Positions 55,058 through 64,000 of a stretch of 64,000 bases of DNA are shown one piece after another (position 1 is the first letter of the stretch; each line of letters opens with the position of its first letter). The DNA comes from Oscheius dolichura (lineage: Eukaryota; Nematoda; Chromadorea; Rhabditida; Rhabditidae). The notes beneath the pieces were generated by a model. The model had not been told where the DNA came from, made no database searches, and saw only the letters and a program-made list of their open reading frames with translations. Position numbers and translations under genes: made by a program. Location of the stretch: the NCBI GenBank assembly GCA_932521035.1, contig OW051492.1, positions 9,114,001-9,178,000 on the forward strand, written 5' to 3'.

Positions 55058-56933
55058 ATGTCGTTCTACGAACTTCTCCAGAAGAAGCTGCTCCAGAACC
55101 TGTCCCGCTACGGCTACCCGGCTACGGATGAGGAACACGCCAAGTTCAACATCCGCTTCTTCAAGGACAACGAAGTTACGAACACTCCCAACTATCTCAG
55201 ATCCTGTTGCAAGGTTTTCCGACTCTATACCATGATCCGGGTTCGCTTCCTACTGTCTTTTTATCTATTAAAACTAGTATGCCTCCGGCGGCCTTTGGCC
55301 GCGTTGGGATTAGTTTATATTGGCCGAACAACATTTGACAGTCGGGTAAGACCTGACGGTCGAAACTTTCTGCTTCTCTTTGTTTTGTTTTGTTGTTTTC
55401 AATCGTCGAACTGAACAAACGACAGGTCTTACAGACAGACAGACAGACAGACACACACACACAGAGATCTGCCTATTATTAGGGTAGGATATGAATTTTT
55501 AGGATAATCAGTTGCCCTGCTGGGTTGGGACAAAGGATCCCACTTCCCGGGACATGTTCGAGCGAGTGGTAGCCGATTATAGGAGAAAATTTCCATCGGA
55601 CAGCAAACAAAACTTGGAGAATTTTCAAGGTGAGGAATTACTTCTGTTGGTTTTCAGCTATCCAAAAAGATCTATTAGCGAAAAAAAGTGCAGTGGAATA
55701 GTCCTTTTGGCGCACAATGTCGAATTTTGTTGAAAATGGAAAAATGGACCGGTTTTGCCGGGTTTTTACTTCAATTTCTTTTCAAATTTGAAAAGAATTG
55801 CGCCAAGTTTTTTACTGATTCGTATTGTAATATTGTTGCTTTTTTCAGAGTCCCCTCCACCGGTTTCAAATGTCAATGTGAAGGTCTCCAAGGAGGATCT
55901 CATCGAATTTGACGCCATTCCCATGGAAACGATGATAACGGACAGCGAGATGACGACGACGACGGCCGAGCAGGAAGAAGTAGCCCAACTGCGTAGCTAT
56001 GTTACCCAGTTGGAACGTCGTCTCTACGAGAAGCATTTGGAGAATGAGAAGAGAAAAGGCGACGGGCAGTCGAAGGAGCAGCTGATCGGGCAGATGACGG
56101 AGCGCGGACAGGAACTCCCCAAGGCCGTCCTCCACTGGAACGACGAGATGAGGAAGAAAGACATCCAGCTGGCCCAGATGGAGGATAAAATGCGCCAGAT
56201 GGCCGTCGAGATGGAACACGCCAAACAGCACTTCCTACAGGAAGCTCTTCATGAAAAGGAGCGAATCATCCGCATCCTGGCTCAGATGCTCGAGATGCAA
56301 AATGTACGGTATTTTTGGACATCTTTAGAATATTCAAATCGGACAATCACATCCATATCTAACTACAGTAACCAGAAAATTGAAATAAAAAGTGCAATTT
56401 TTGGCGGATCAGCGGAAAATGCGCGGTATTTTGAATCCGTATGGAAAAACTGGGCTAAAAATTCATTTCAACGGTTATCTATGGTTCCTGAAGCGCTCTA
56501 GGCATGTGTATCTTCAAGAAAATGCAGTAGCTATAAAAAATATAAGAAATACGTGACAGCAAATCGTTTCGGGACCCTTAAACCAGAGCTGAAAGGCGCG
56601 CTACGGAATTCGCCGCGGTTTTGCTTATTTCAAAAGTTCCTTCCACATATTTTTCTCATGTTCACCCCAATATGATGCAGTTTTTTGTGCTGATTCTGAA
56701 TATGTATTCCATTTTTGTCAAACATTTGACAGTAGAGAGATATTTCTGATTTTTGAGCGCGCGAATTACGAAATTCCTTCTATGGAGTACGGTATTTTTC
56801 TTCTTCTCTAGAAACCTAATTCAATTTCATTTGTGAAAAAGGTTAAAAACGATATACAAACATAATAATGAGTTCAAATTTTCAGAAATCAAATTCCTCA
56901 GCTTGCCTGCCGTCTTCAGAACAACGACCGTAG
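55058..56933 (+). CDS. Coiled-coil protein of unknown function (270 aa)
   Basis: Exons 55058-55240, 55503-55629, 55849-56303, 56886-56933, phases consistent. N-terminus MSFYELLQKKLLQNLSRYGY, then a Cys pair (YLRSCCKVFRLY) and LPCWVGTKDPTSRDMFERVV. The third exon is a long charged helix with heptad-like spacing (EEVAQLRSYVTQLERRLYEK; EMRKKDIQLAQMEDKMRQMA), probably a coiled-coil dimer. Short basic/Ser tail. AATAAAG near 56970 is a plausible poly(A) signal. Intron 1 contains GACA and CA microsatellites (55431-55466). I do not recognise the family. The promoter region is shared with the lysine-rich gene facing the other way (220 nt apart). Confidence 0.68.
55431..55466. repeat. ACAG/CA microsatellite
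   Basis: ACAGACAGACAGACAGACAG followed by CACACACACACAG, inside an intron. Confidence 0.85.
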
Positions 56934-57425
56934 AATACAGACAACGACGATAAGTGATCAACTAAGTACAATAAAGTTTTTTTGTTTTATAAATTGTGTT
57001 CTTTTTGTACTTTGAAGGAAGTTTTCGTCCTCGGAAGACGGAGGAACCCTGCTGGAACTTCAGCAATTGTAGACAAAATTGGAGCCGTTACCCCCACCAT
57101 GGCTTCCTTTTTCTCCTCGTTTCCCCCGTTTCAGATCCAGAACGCCGTTTCACCTTTCTCCATCCTCTTCTTCCTTGTCCCCCCCCCTGCCCCTAAAAAA
57201 CAAATAGCAGAGGCTATGTGTCCGGTCTTTATTGAGCTGTAAAACAGCAGGTGTTCCACTACCAAAACAGGCTTTTTCCGTGGTTCCGTGTGTGTTTTCA
57301 AAATAGCGTGAGACTTTACGATGACTGTTATACTTTCCTTCTTTTTAAATGAGCTGCTATTACACGTAGAAAGGGCAACAGCCAGGAAAGAATAGAATAA
57401 CAAAAAGTACCTCAGTAGGGAAGAT

Positions 57426-57526
57426 GGCGCCCGCTCCCGTAAAGTCTCGGCAGCGCAGAGACCATGAAGAAGCGGCGCATTCAGTAACAAAGGATTCAGC
57501 TGCCGATATTTTACGGGTGCGGGCGC
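57426..57526. mobile_element. Palindromic MITE near collagen 3' end
   Basis: Ends GCGCCCGCTCCCGTAAAGTC and GATATTTTACGGGTGCGGGC, extending the terminal repeat outward by a GCGCCCGC word. About 100 nt from the collagen stop codon. Confidence 0.7.
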
Positions 57527-57627
57527 ACGCCGCCGCTAAGTCATTGTACAGGGGAACACTGCGTACAAATAAGGGGAAAAAGTTTATTTTGGCTGAAAAA
57601 AACATGGAGAAGAGTATTAGATCATTT

Positions 57628-59218
57628 TTAGAAGCGTCGTCTCTTCTTCTTGTCGTAATAATGCCGCCATCTTCGGTACGGCTCCTGGGGATAGCTGCCC
57701 CCACCGGCTAGCTCCACAGAACGGGAAGGACAAGGACAATAGCCGCTATCTTGGCCAATTTCTCCAGGATAACCGGGCTAAAATCGTTACTTTCTCTCCA
57801 AAATAAGGAAAACTCACTGCTCCGGGGTCTCCTCCCCGCCCAGGAGGTCCTCCCTTGCCTGGCGGGCCGCGAGTGCCCACATCTCCCGGAAAACCAGGTG
57901 CTCCGGGGTGGCCTTCATTTCCCGGCCGTCCTGGGGCCCCTGCAAGTCCTGGAGGACCTTTTGGCCCTCGTAGATTGATGGGTCTGGTCGTGGAGATTCC
58001 CTTCTCCCCGGAGTGGCCATGGTCACCATCTCGTCCTGGCGATCCAGGCTTTCCTTGTGGTCCAACATCTCCTGGAGAGCCGGGCATCCCAGGAAATCCG
58101 CGATTTCCCGGCTGGCCATCGGGCCCCACTGGTCCCGGAAGGCCTGGCGTGCCTTCAGGGCCGGGTGACCCCGCCGGACAGGGGATACAATCCCGAGTAA
58201 AAGACATCACTCCGACGGATTCGCCGGCATAGCCGTCTTGTCCACGCTCTCCATTAAAGCCGGCTTCTAAAAAACGGAGAAGAGTCTCTTTGTCTCTGGG
58301 GATATAATTAACCTCCAGGCAGGCCAGGCAGCCCTGCGAGACCGGCCGGTCCCTGCGGGCAATTAGGATTGACCCCGAAGTTGTCTTGCTCATTAGGACA
58401 ACAAATACAGTCGGTAGAGGAGGCGACTTGTCGTCGGCGGACAATCAGCACCCGGCTGCCGGACTTGTCCCGCCTAATGAACCTGTAAACGAGAATTATT
58501 GGACACATAGCTCTACTTTTTTTTAAAGTTCCGGGTTTTGTGACCTTCTACTGTATCTTTTATAGTTAAATTTAGAGGTCTACTGGGTGGAAATTCAGTG
58601 AACCCCTTCAAAATCGTGGAAATTAGGGATACAGTACTGAAATGCGGTAAAAGAGTCCCAAAAAGGCTGATAAGCGCCCAATTTCTCTAAATTAACCAAA
58701 AGAACCCTTCCAGGATTACTGTAGATCCGTTTCTGTGTGAGAAAATCCAAAAAAAATGGTTTAAAATTGAAATTTGATCAAAAAGAACCGTCACACCCTG
58801 ATTTGGGCTGGCGCGCGCACACACCCGTACAATCTCGGCAGCTTCTTCATTTTTACTGAAATCTCCGATCTTTACTATTCCTCTTGCTGCCGAGGTTTTA
58901 CGGGTGGGAAACCAAGTCAAAAAGTTCCAAAAAATTCCAGAATTCTGACCTTTTCTCTCTCAAAGAAGTGATTTCCAGGATTGACATCCCTTTCGTCTCT
59001 TGTACCATGGAATTCCAGGCTTTGTTGGCATTTTCCTGAAAATATTGGCCATTTTTTGATTATACTGGGATCCAAACCTTGAATTCTCCGAGAAGACTAC
59101 CTGATTGGTCCTGGAAGTCATGGATATCCATGACTGTCCAGGTGAGGAATGCCCAAATTGTCAGGATGCTGATGGAAGCCAGACTGAGGCTGATCTTGAT
59201 GACGGAAACATGTCTCAT
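57628..59218 (-). CDS. Cuticle collagen (331 aa)
   Basis: Minus-strand exons 59218-59078, 59035-58950, 58482-58313, 58266-57818, 57777-57628, all in phase. The N-terminus has a hydrophobic segment ([16 protein letters not shown]) as in nematode cuticle collagens. A basic cleavage-type site follows (KRFIRRDK, VRRRQ), then a Cys cluster CICC and [13 protein letters not shown]. There are two main Gly-X-Y blocks separated by a Cys-containing gap ([15 protein letters not shown]) and broken once more at [15 protein letters not shown]. The C-terminal part is [18 protein letters not shown] plus a basic tail (KKKRRRF). Such proteins are secreted by hypodermis, processed, disulfide- and tyrosine-linked and built into the cuticle. 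The exact col gene cannot be named. Confidence 0.9.
58808..58911. mobile_element. Palindromic MITE in collagen intron 2
   Basis: ACACCCGTACAATCTCGGCAG on the left and CTGCCGAGGTTTTACGGGTG on the right. Confidence 0.6.
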
Positions 59219-60473
59219 AATGGATAACGGGGGTTGAGGCGAGGAAGATTGACTGGACGGGCGCCGTCTTGAAATGGTAATCGAGAGACTGAAGTAAAAA
59301 CACAACCGAGATGGCTATTACTGCGGTGGGAGGGAACGGGAGAGGAAAACTGGTAGCAAAAAGGGGCGAAAAGAGTAAAAGGAACGGAGGGAGACCATCA
59401 GGGGAGGATAATGGAGAGTAAAACCTTTAAATTACCGGAAAATTGGGGGTAAAAGTTTAGAAAAAGGGGGAAAGAGACTGGAGAAAGTTCCCCCATTGTG
59501 TCCTCCCTCCCCTGGCGCCTCTTTCTGTCATTTAGACGGGATCTCAAGTGCTGTTTTCCAGCAACTATACAAGCATACTGGGGGTATTGTTGCTTCCGGG
59601 CAAGAGGCAACAAACAAAAAATTTGGAAAAGAGACCAACAAGAAGGGGAATAGGGGAAAATGAAGCGGGGGGAGGCAGAGTGGACGGAGTATGGGGGCAG
59701 GTTGATATTGTAAGCCTAGGTGCTTTCTGGGTTTATGTGTAGACATTTTAAAACAAAACATTAGAAGAACGAGGTCATGCATGCACTTTTGTAATCCGAT
59801 CCAAGGAATCTTCCCGGAGGTTGATCCCCTCTCATGGCCCTTGTCGTCCTCTGCCTCCCAGGAACTCGTCCAGACTGAGGCTGATCTTGATGACGGAAAC
59901 ATGAGCCTTTGACTTCTGTCCAATAGTATTCCAAAACAGTCCTGATTGGGAGAAAGTCAGAAAAGTTCCTCAAAAGCGAACCACTTCCTCGACAGGTCAA
60001 AGTTTGGAACTCGTCAAGTTTCGGACCAGAAGCTGTAGAAATTCTTGTCCAAATTCTTGTCAAAAGCGAGGTCAACTTCCGTCAGCCAGTCAAACCAGCT
60101 AGTAACCCTCTCGAGAACGTCTTCCTTCCCGATGTCTTCCACAAGTCCTGCAGATCACCGTTTGGTACGTTTCAGTTCGGGATTCGGGGGTCAATCATTG
60201 ATTTTTCTTTATTTTCTGGTATTTTCTTACCAAAATCTGAGGCATGGCTCAGGATTACAAGCCAATAGCCTCAGAATTCAGTCAAAAAAGCGAAAATTGT
60301 TCCTGGAAGGTGAAGCGAAGCGCTTCCCCCTACCTCCCAGGAAGGTTTCGCTTCCAAATGTTCGCTTGGGTCAAACTAGCTATTTATCCTCATTCATTCA
60401 TTATTCCATTGCTCTCCTGAGCTTCTCTTCTCTTTTTTTTCTTTTAACCGCTCCTAATTATTGTATTTTTCAG
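59219..60473. other. Intergenic between collagen and RING gene
   Basis: A 31-nt word from collagen exon 1 (59181-59211) is repeated exactly at 59873-59903. Promoters of both divergent genes should lie here; no TATA-like match could be assigned with confidence. The last intron-like acceptor TTTTTCAG is directly before the ATG at 60474. Confidence 0.45.
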
Positions 60474-61676
60474 ATGACTCACAGTCAAGCCCCTGGCCAA
60501 GTCTTCCTGAAAAATCAAGAAGCGATTATGTTCGTGGGCAATCGTTTTCTGGATGTCTATCACCACGCTAAAGAAGAAAATAGTTCAACTGGATTGCTTA
60601 CCGACATACTTCAATGCAAGGAAATTGTGAGCAGAGTCTTGGCAAAGGAGCTCAACGACCGTTCCCAAGCCATCTTTGACGCGTCACTTCATCGAAATAC
60701 AATAATGGAGCAAGAAAGTGAGTTCCTTCGCCTTTTCCTGTAATAATAGAATTAAATTTTAGATAAACAAATGGCAAAGCTGATTGACGAGCAGCGTGAT
60801 CAGATCCAGAAGCAGAAGAACATCATTGATGAAGTGAGCGATCAACTATCCAAGCAGAAGGATATCAACGATGAGGCTCAGAAGAAAGTGACCAGATGTC
60901 GAGCCGTTAATCTGGAATGGATGACAAATTACGATAAAACATCAACACATTTCCAAGAAACAAGTGAGTCTATAATTTAAAAAGAAAAACAATATTAAAA
61001 ATTTAGTTAGGCGACTAGAAAAGACGGTTGAGGAGTATCGTTATCTGCTTGACGAACAGAAGAAGTTCATACAGGAATTGGAACATCAAAAGAAGAATTT
61101 GGAGCAGCAGATAACGAGCCAGAAGGCCGCCGTCAATAAAACCGCCGCAGATTTCCAAGAAACAAGTAAGTTTATAAAAAATCTGATTGAAATTATTAAT
61201 TAAAATTTTTAGGTAGTCGATTAGAAAAGACGGCTGTTGAGTATCGTTATCTGCTGGGAGAACAGAAGAAATTTATTGAAGATCTTGAGAGCAAAAACAA
61301 GGATTTGGAAGAGCAGATAACGAAACAGACCATCATCATCAAGAAAAACAATCAAAACATACCTCCACTTCCTGCATTGAAAGGATTCGACTGCAAAATC
61401 TGCTACACAGAATTCGGTAAGTTCTCTAAATTATAAGAATTTAATCGCTAACTTTGTTTAGGTCCGAATAGATTTCCAATGATCAGTCCCTGTGGTCATT
61501 CCCTCTGCAAGGACTGCCTCGACCAGTTGCCGAGCTTGGACTGTCCCTTCTGCCAGCGCAAGAATGCCTACCAGAAGCCGGCGAAGAACTATTTGGCCAG
61601 TGAAGTATTGGAAGAAGCCAGAAGACAGCGAAACTATTGGAGGCAGGAATGCCGAGAAGAGACGACATTCGTCTAG
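60474..61676 (+). CDS. Coiled-coil RING-finger protein (340 aa)
   Basis: Exons 60474-60717, 60763-60963, 61007-61165, 61213-61416, 61462-61676, all introns phase 1. Order: N-terminal helical region (MFVGNRFLDVYHHAKEEN), three coiled-coil exons (DEQRDQIQKQKNIIDEV; LEKTVEEYRYLLDEQKKFI; LEKTAVEYRYLLGEQKKFI), and a C-terminal C3HC4 RING: CKICYTEF, SPCGHSLCKDC, CPFCQRK. Exons 3 and 4 are internal duplicates of each other. After the RING comes KPAKNYLASEVLEEA, like KPSKNFLAYELLDQ of the gene at 22801. Likely a dimeric E3 ubiquitin ligase. A TTTTTCAG abuts the ATG, fitting spliced-leader addition or a further upstream exon. Convergent with the acyltransferase gene 240 nt away. Confidence 0.82.
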
Positions 61677-61914
61677 ATATTTATGTTATTATAATTCTGT
61701 AATGATTTATACTCGTAAATGTAATAAAAAATAAATAAAGAAATCTAAGTGCAGTTGTTGTTTTGTTTTCTTCTAATTCTTTTTGGATAAAATTTGTTTT
61801 ATTACTAACAAACATCATAACAAATAAAACAACTTCATAATCTGACTAGAGAAGCTAAAAGACTAGCTGAGATCAACCGAACTGGAAATATGACAACAAA
61901 TAAACGAAAACAAA

Positions 61915-64000
61915 CTAGGCGCTTTTGAAGATTTTTAAGTGGAGCTGAATTGTCGACTTCAAAATGGCCAACTGATCCGGTTCCAAGACTTGGATATTGC
62001 AAACATCATTGGATATAATCTTCTTCTCACGTAGAACAGCCAGAGAATTTTTGAACGAGTCGCTATTGATGGCTTCTACTGTAAAGGTTGCTATACAGGG
62101 GGTGAAATATAACGTCAGCATAAGGGATAAATAATAATCAAGAAAATAAAATTGAAACAAGACAACTCACAATGAATATCGAAGGGCAATTTTCCAGCTG
62201 AAGCTAAGAATTCTCGACACATGGTGCGGATGAGCTGGCTCTCCTTCTCGACGATAATTCCTTGAGAAAGTTTATCTACCACCATATAGAAGCTTTGCAA
62301 AAAAGGACGGAGGAAATTAGAATAGAAGATAAGTATGAGATTAGAGTTGGCATCACGAATCTAGAAAAACGTTGATAGCATGAGTAGAAAGTGATTTCTT
62401 ACTCTAATAGTTGATGCATCGGTGCATTTATCCGTATTTCTAAAATCTTCATCAGTATCATTCGTTATTACAGTTAATGGCCCTCCTAATTCACACATTT
62501 TGTTCAGATGATGACGAATGGCGTCCTTTACTTCAACACAAGGCTGCAAAGAAACGTATTGGATTAAAAATAAACAAACCTTAGAGAAAATAGTTTCAAA
62601 TTGAAGACAATCACAAATAATCATAGCTTCTTGTATAAGATCTCTAACTTTGATCGATTCTCGATTATGGCAAACTAATGTCATGGCTAAAATTTAAAAA
62701 GATCACGAAGATACAAAATAAGCTTACAAATTGCACTTTTAATAGCGAAGAGAGGAACCAGGGCATTTTTATGATAAGCTAAATGCATTAGATGGCGGTG
62801 GGATCGGAGTGGTTTAATCAAGGAGCCGTGAATGTCTACGTTATGGCTTAGATATTTCAAAGCGTGCTGGAAAGAATAAGAAAAATTTATTTTTAAAAAT
62901 ACCTCAAGCGCAACAGAACCACTGGTATTTTCATCATTCCAACCCATTATATCCGATCCTTCAATAATTATTTGATTACATAGCCATTCAATATCACTGG
63001 CAAGAACATCGTCAGAAACCCCCTAGAAGAAAATATTTAAACGTATAAGAAAAAAATTAACCATATTAAATTTGCAGAGAAGAAGAGCACTGACAACTGA
63101 AGGGAGAGAAATTGAAACGATGGACTGAGCTTCTAAACAACAATACATTTTACAATAATAGTAGACAATTTACCATGAACAACGTGATATCCAATAGCTC
63201 GAATTAGAGTACGATTATCAACACGATCTTGATGTTCATGGTGCCATGGAACAAGTTCTCTAAAAAAATAAGAGAAGAATTATAAAATGAAATTAAAATA
63301 CCTGTAGGAAAAATTATGCGGAATACGAGCTAATGCAGCCGCTTGAGCTTTAACCGATTTGGAAGAAGAAAGAGCTTCGATGTAGTGAGAGAGAAGAACT
63401 GGCTGGCCAAAATGCATTCTGACAGCTCCGCATCGCTGCGACTGACGAAATCCTTTCCATATCCCGCGAAAAACGCCAAATACACTTTCACGGACCTGGA
63501 AACAATTTAAATGAACTGCAAACAAATGGTGAGGGACCTTAGGAACTCCCATAAGTTCATCAAGAAATACTCCTTCGGCAACATCCTCATAAACGTAAGA
63601 AACCGGTACAAAATAACAATCTTGGATCATTCCTTGTTGATAAGCTTCTACCACATTAGAAATAAGTCCGTGTTTCGGAATTAGAGATTTTCCAAAGCGG
63701 CTTCTTGTGCCCTCCAAGAAGAATTCAATGGGCAAGCCTCGGCTCATCAGCTGCTCTATGTAGGAGTGAAGAACTGCTCTAAATAAAAGAAAAATAGAAG
63801 TTTTGACAAATAGAATACCTATAAATAGCGTCTTTCCCTGAAGTATCTTTAGGATCTGTTCTTCTTCGAATAAAGAATGCGCCAGTGGCTCGTAGAAGCC
63901 ACCTAAAAATAAACCGAATCTAAATTAAGAAAGATAGACTTACCCGAGGCCAGAAAGATTTAAATTGTCGCCAGAAGCAATATGCGGTAGCGCAAATTGA
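61915..64000 (-). CDS. acl-6: Glycerol-3-phosphate acyltransferase, GPAM-like, partial (N-terminus off the right edge)
   Basis: Minus-strand exons 64000-63944 (partial), 63902-63819, 63778-63538, 63495-63302, 63259-63174, 63132-63062, 63022-62903, 62866-62728, 62686-62580, 62543-62403, 62360-62171, 62090-61915. Acyltransferase motifs: GAFFIRRRTD (block II), PIEFFLEGTRSRFGK (block III) and VPVSYVYEDV (block IV). FGVFRGIWKGF and MHFGQPVLLSHY follow. About 485 residues come after block III, which is closer to mitochondrial GPAT1 than to the shorter peroxisomal DHAP acyltransferase. Reaction: acyl-CoA plus glycerol-3-phosphate to lysophosphatidate, first step of glycerolipid synthesis, on the outer mitochondrial membrane. 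The HX4D block would lie off-window. The acl-6 symbol rests on family resemblance; acl-7 is the alternative. Confidence 0.8.

Noticed and set aside
63496-63537. Reading through 42 nt inside the acyltransferase (VPHHLFAVHLNCFQ)
   Set aside because: GTCCCT and TTTCCAG sites fit a short intron, and splicing brings the GVPK and ESVFG words together as in related acyltransferases.

Overview
The window is nuclear DNA of a small nematode, almost certainly Caenorhabditis or a close relative. Introns are mostly 38 to 60 nt with strong TTTTCAG acceptors. There is a classic cuticle collagen, an NDX-1/NUDT18-type Nudix hydrolase and a GPAM-type glycerol-3-phosphate acyltransferase. The rest is dominated by nematode-style expanded families, MITEs and short TACTGTAG/TACGGTA-type words. 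Exon-intron models below were built by hand from open frames, GT-AG sites, phase and paralogue comparison.

Left part (1-24 kb): a rapidly evolving F-box cluster. One partial gene (minus, running off the left edge), a tiny F-box-only gene (3757-4248), a larger F-box gene (4549-6133), one minus-strand gene (8982-11413) and three plus-strand genes (12500-15041, 15434-17318, 17806-19905) share one exon layout: F-box split by an intron, then six to seven exons of a common C-terminal region. Two of them carry an extra N-terminal basic module that also begins a RING-finger gene (22801-24433). The F-box genes and the RING gene look like ubiquitin-ligase parts, so a shared module suggests exon shuffling between two ligase types.

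Scattered among these, and further right, is a second family: six two-exon genes (6604, 7868, 20731, 25144, 27839 minus, 54836 minus) encoding a short hydrophobic leader, a Cys-Gly/Ala/Ser-Lys-Lys junction and a very lysine- and glutamate-rich body. Four end near a SDW(D/K) motif. All have a first coding exon of 28 or 31 nt (34 nt at most) and most share a conserved non-coding stretch just before the ATG.

Middle (28-43 kb): a recombination-prone region. A gene of unknown function is present twice as direct copies (about 29.1-31.4 and 38.6-42.75 kb). Between them is a cluster of two small Ala/Gly-rich families (32.5-36.8 kb) with nearly identical second exons, frame-breaking lesions and stop-free introns. 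A 1.1 kb hAT-like element with 8-bp target duplication sits in only one of the duplicate genes. Several fold-back repeats flank the cluster.

Right part (44-64 kb): more conserved genes. An NDX-1-like hydrolase (minus, 44486-47563), a 5.7 kb gene-poor stretch, the last lysine-rich gene, a coiled-coil gene (55058-56933), a cuticle collagen (minus, 57628-59218), a coiled-coil RING gene (60474-61676) and a glycerol-3-phosphate acyltransferase entering from the right edge (minus).
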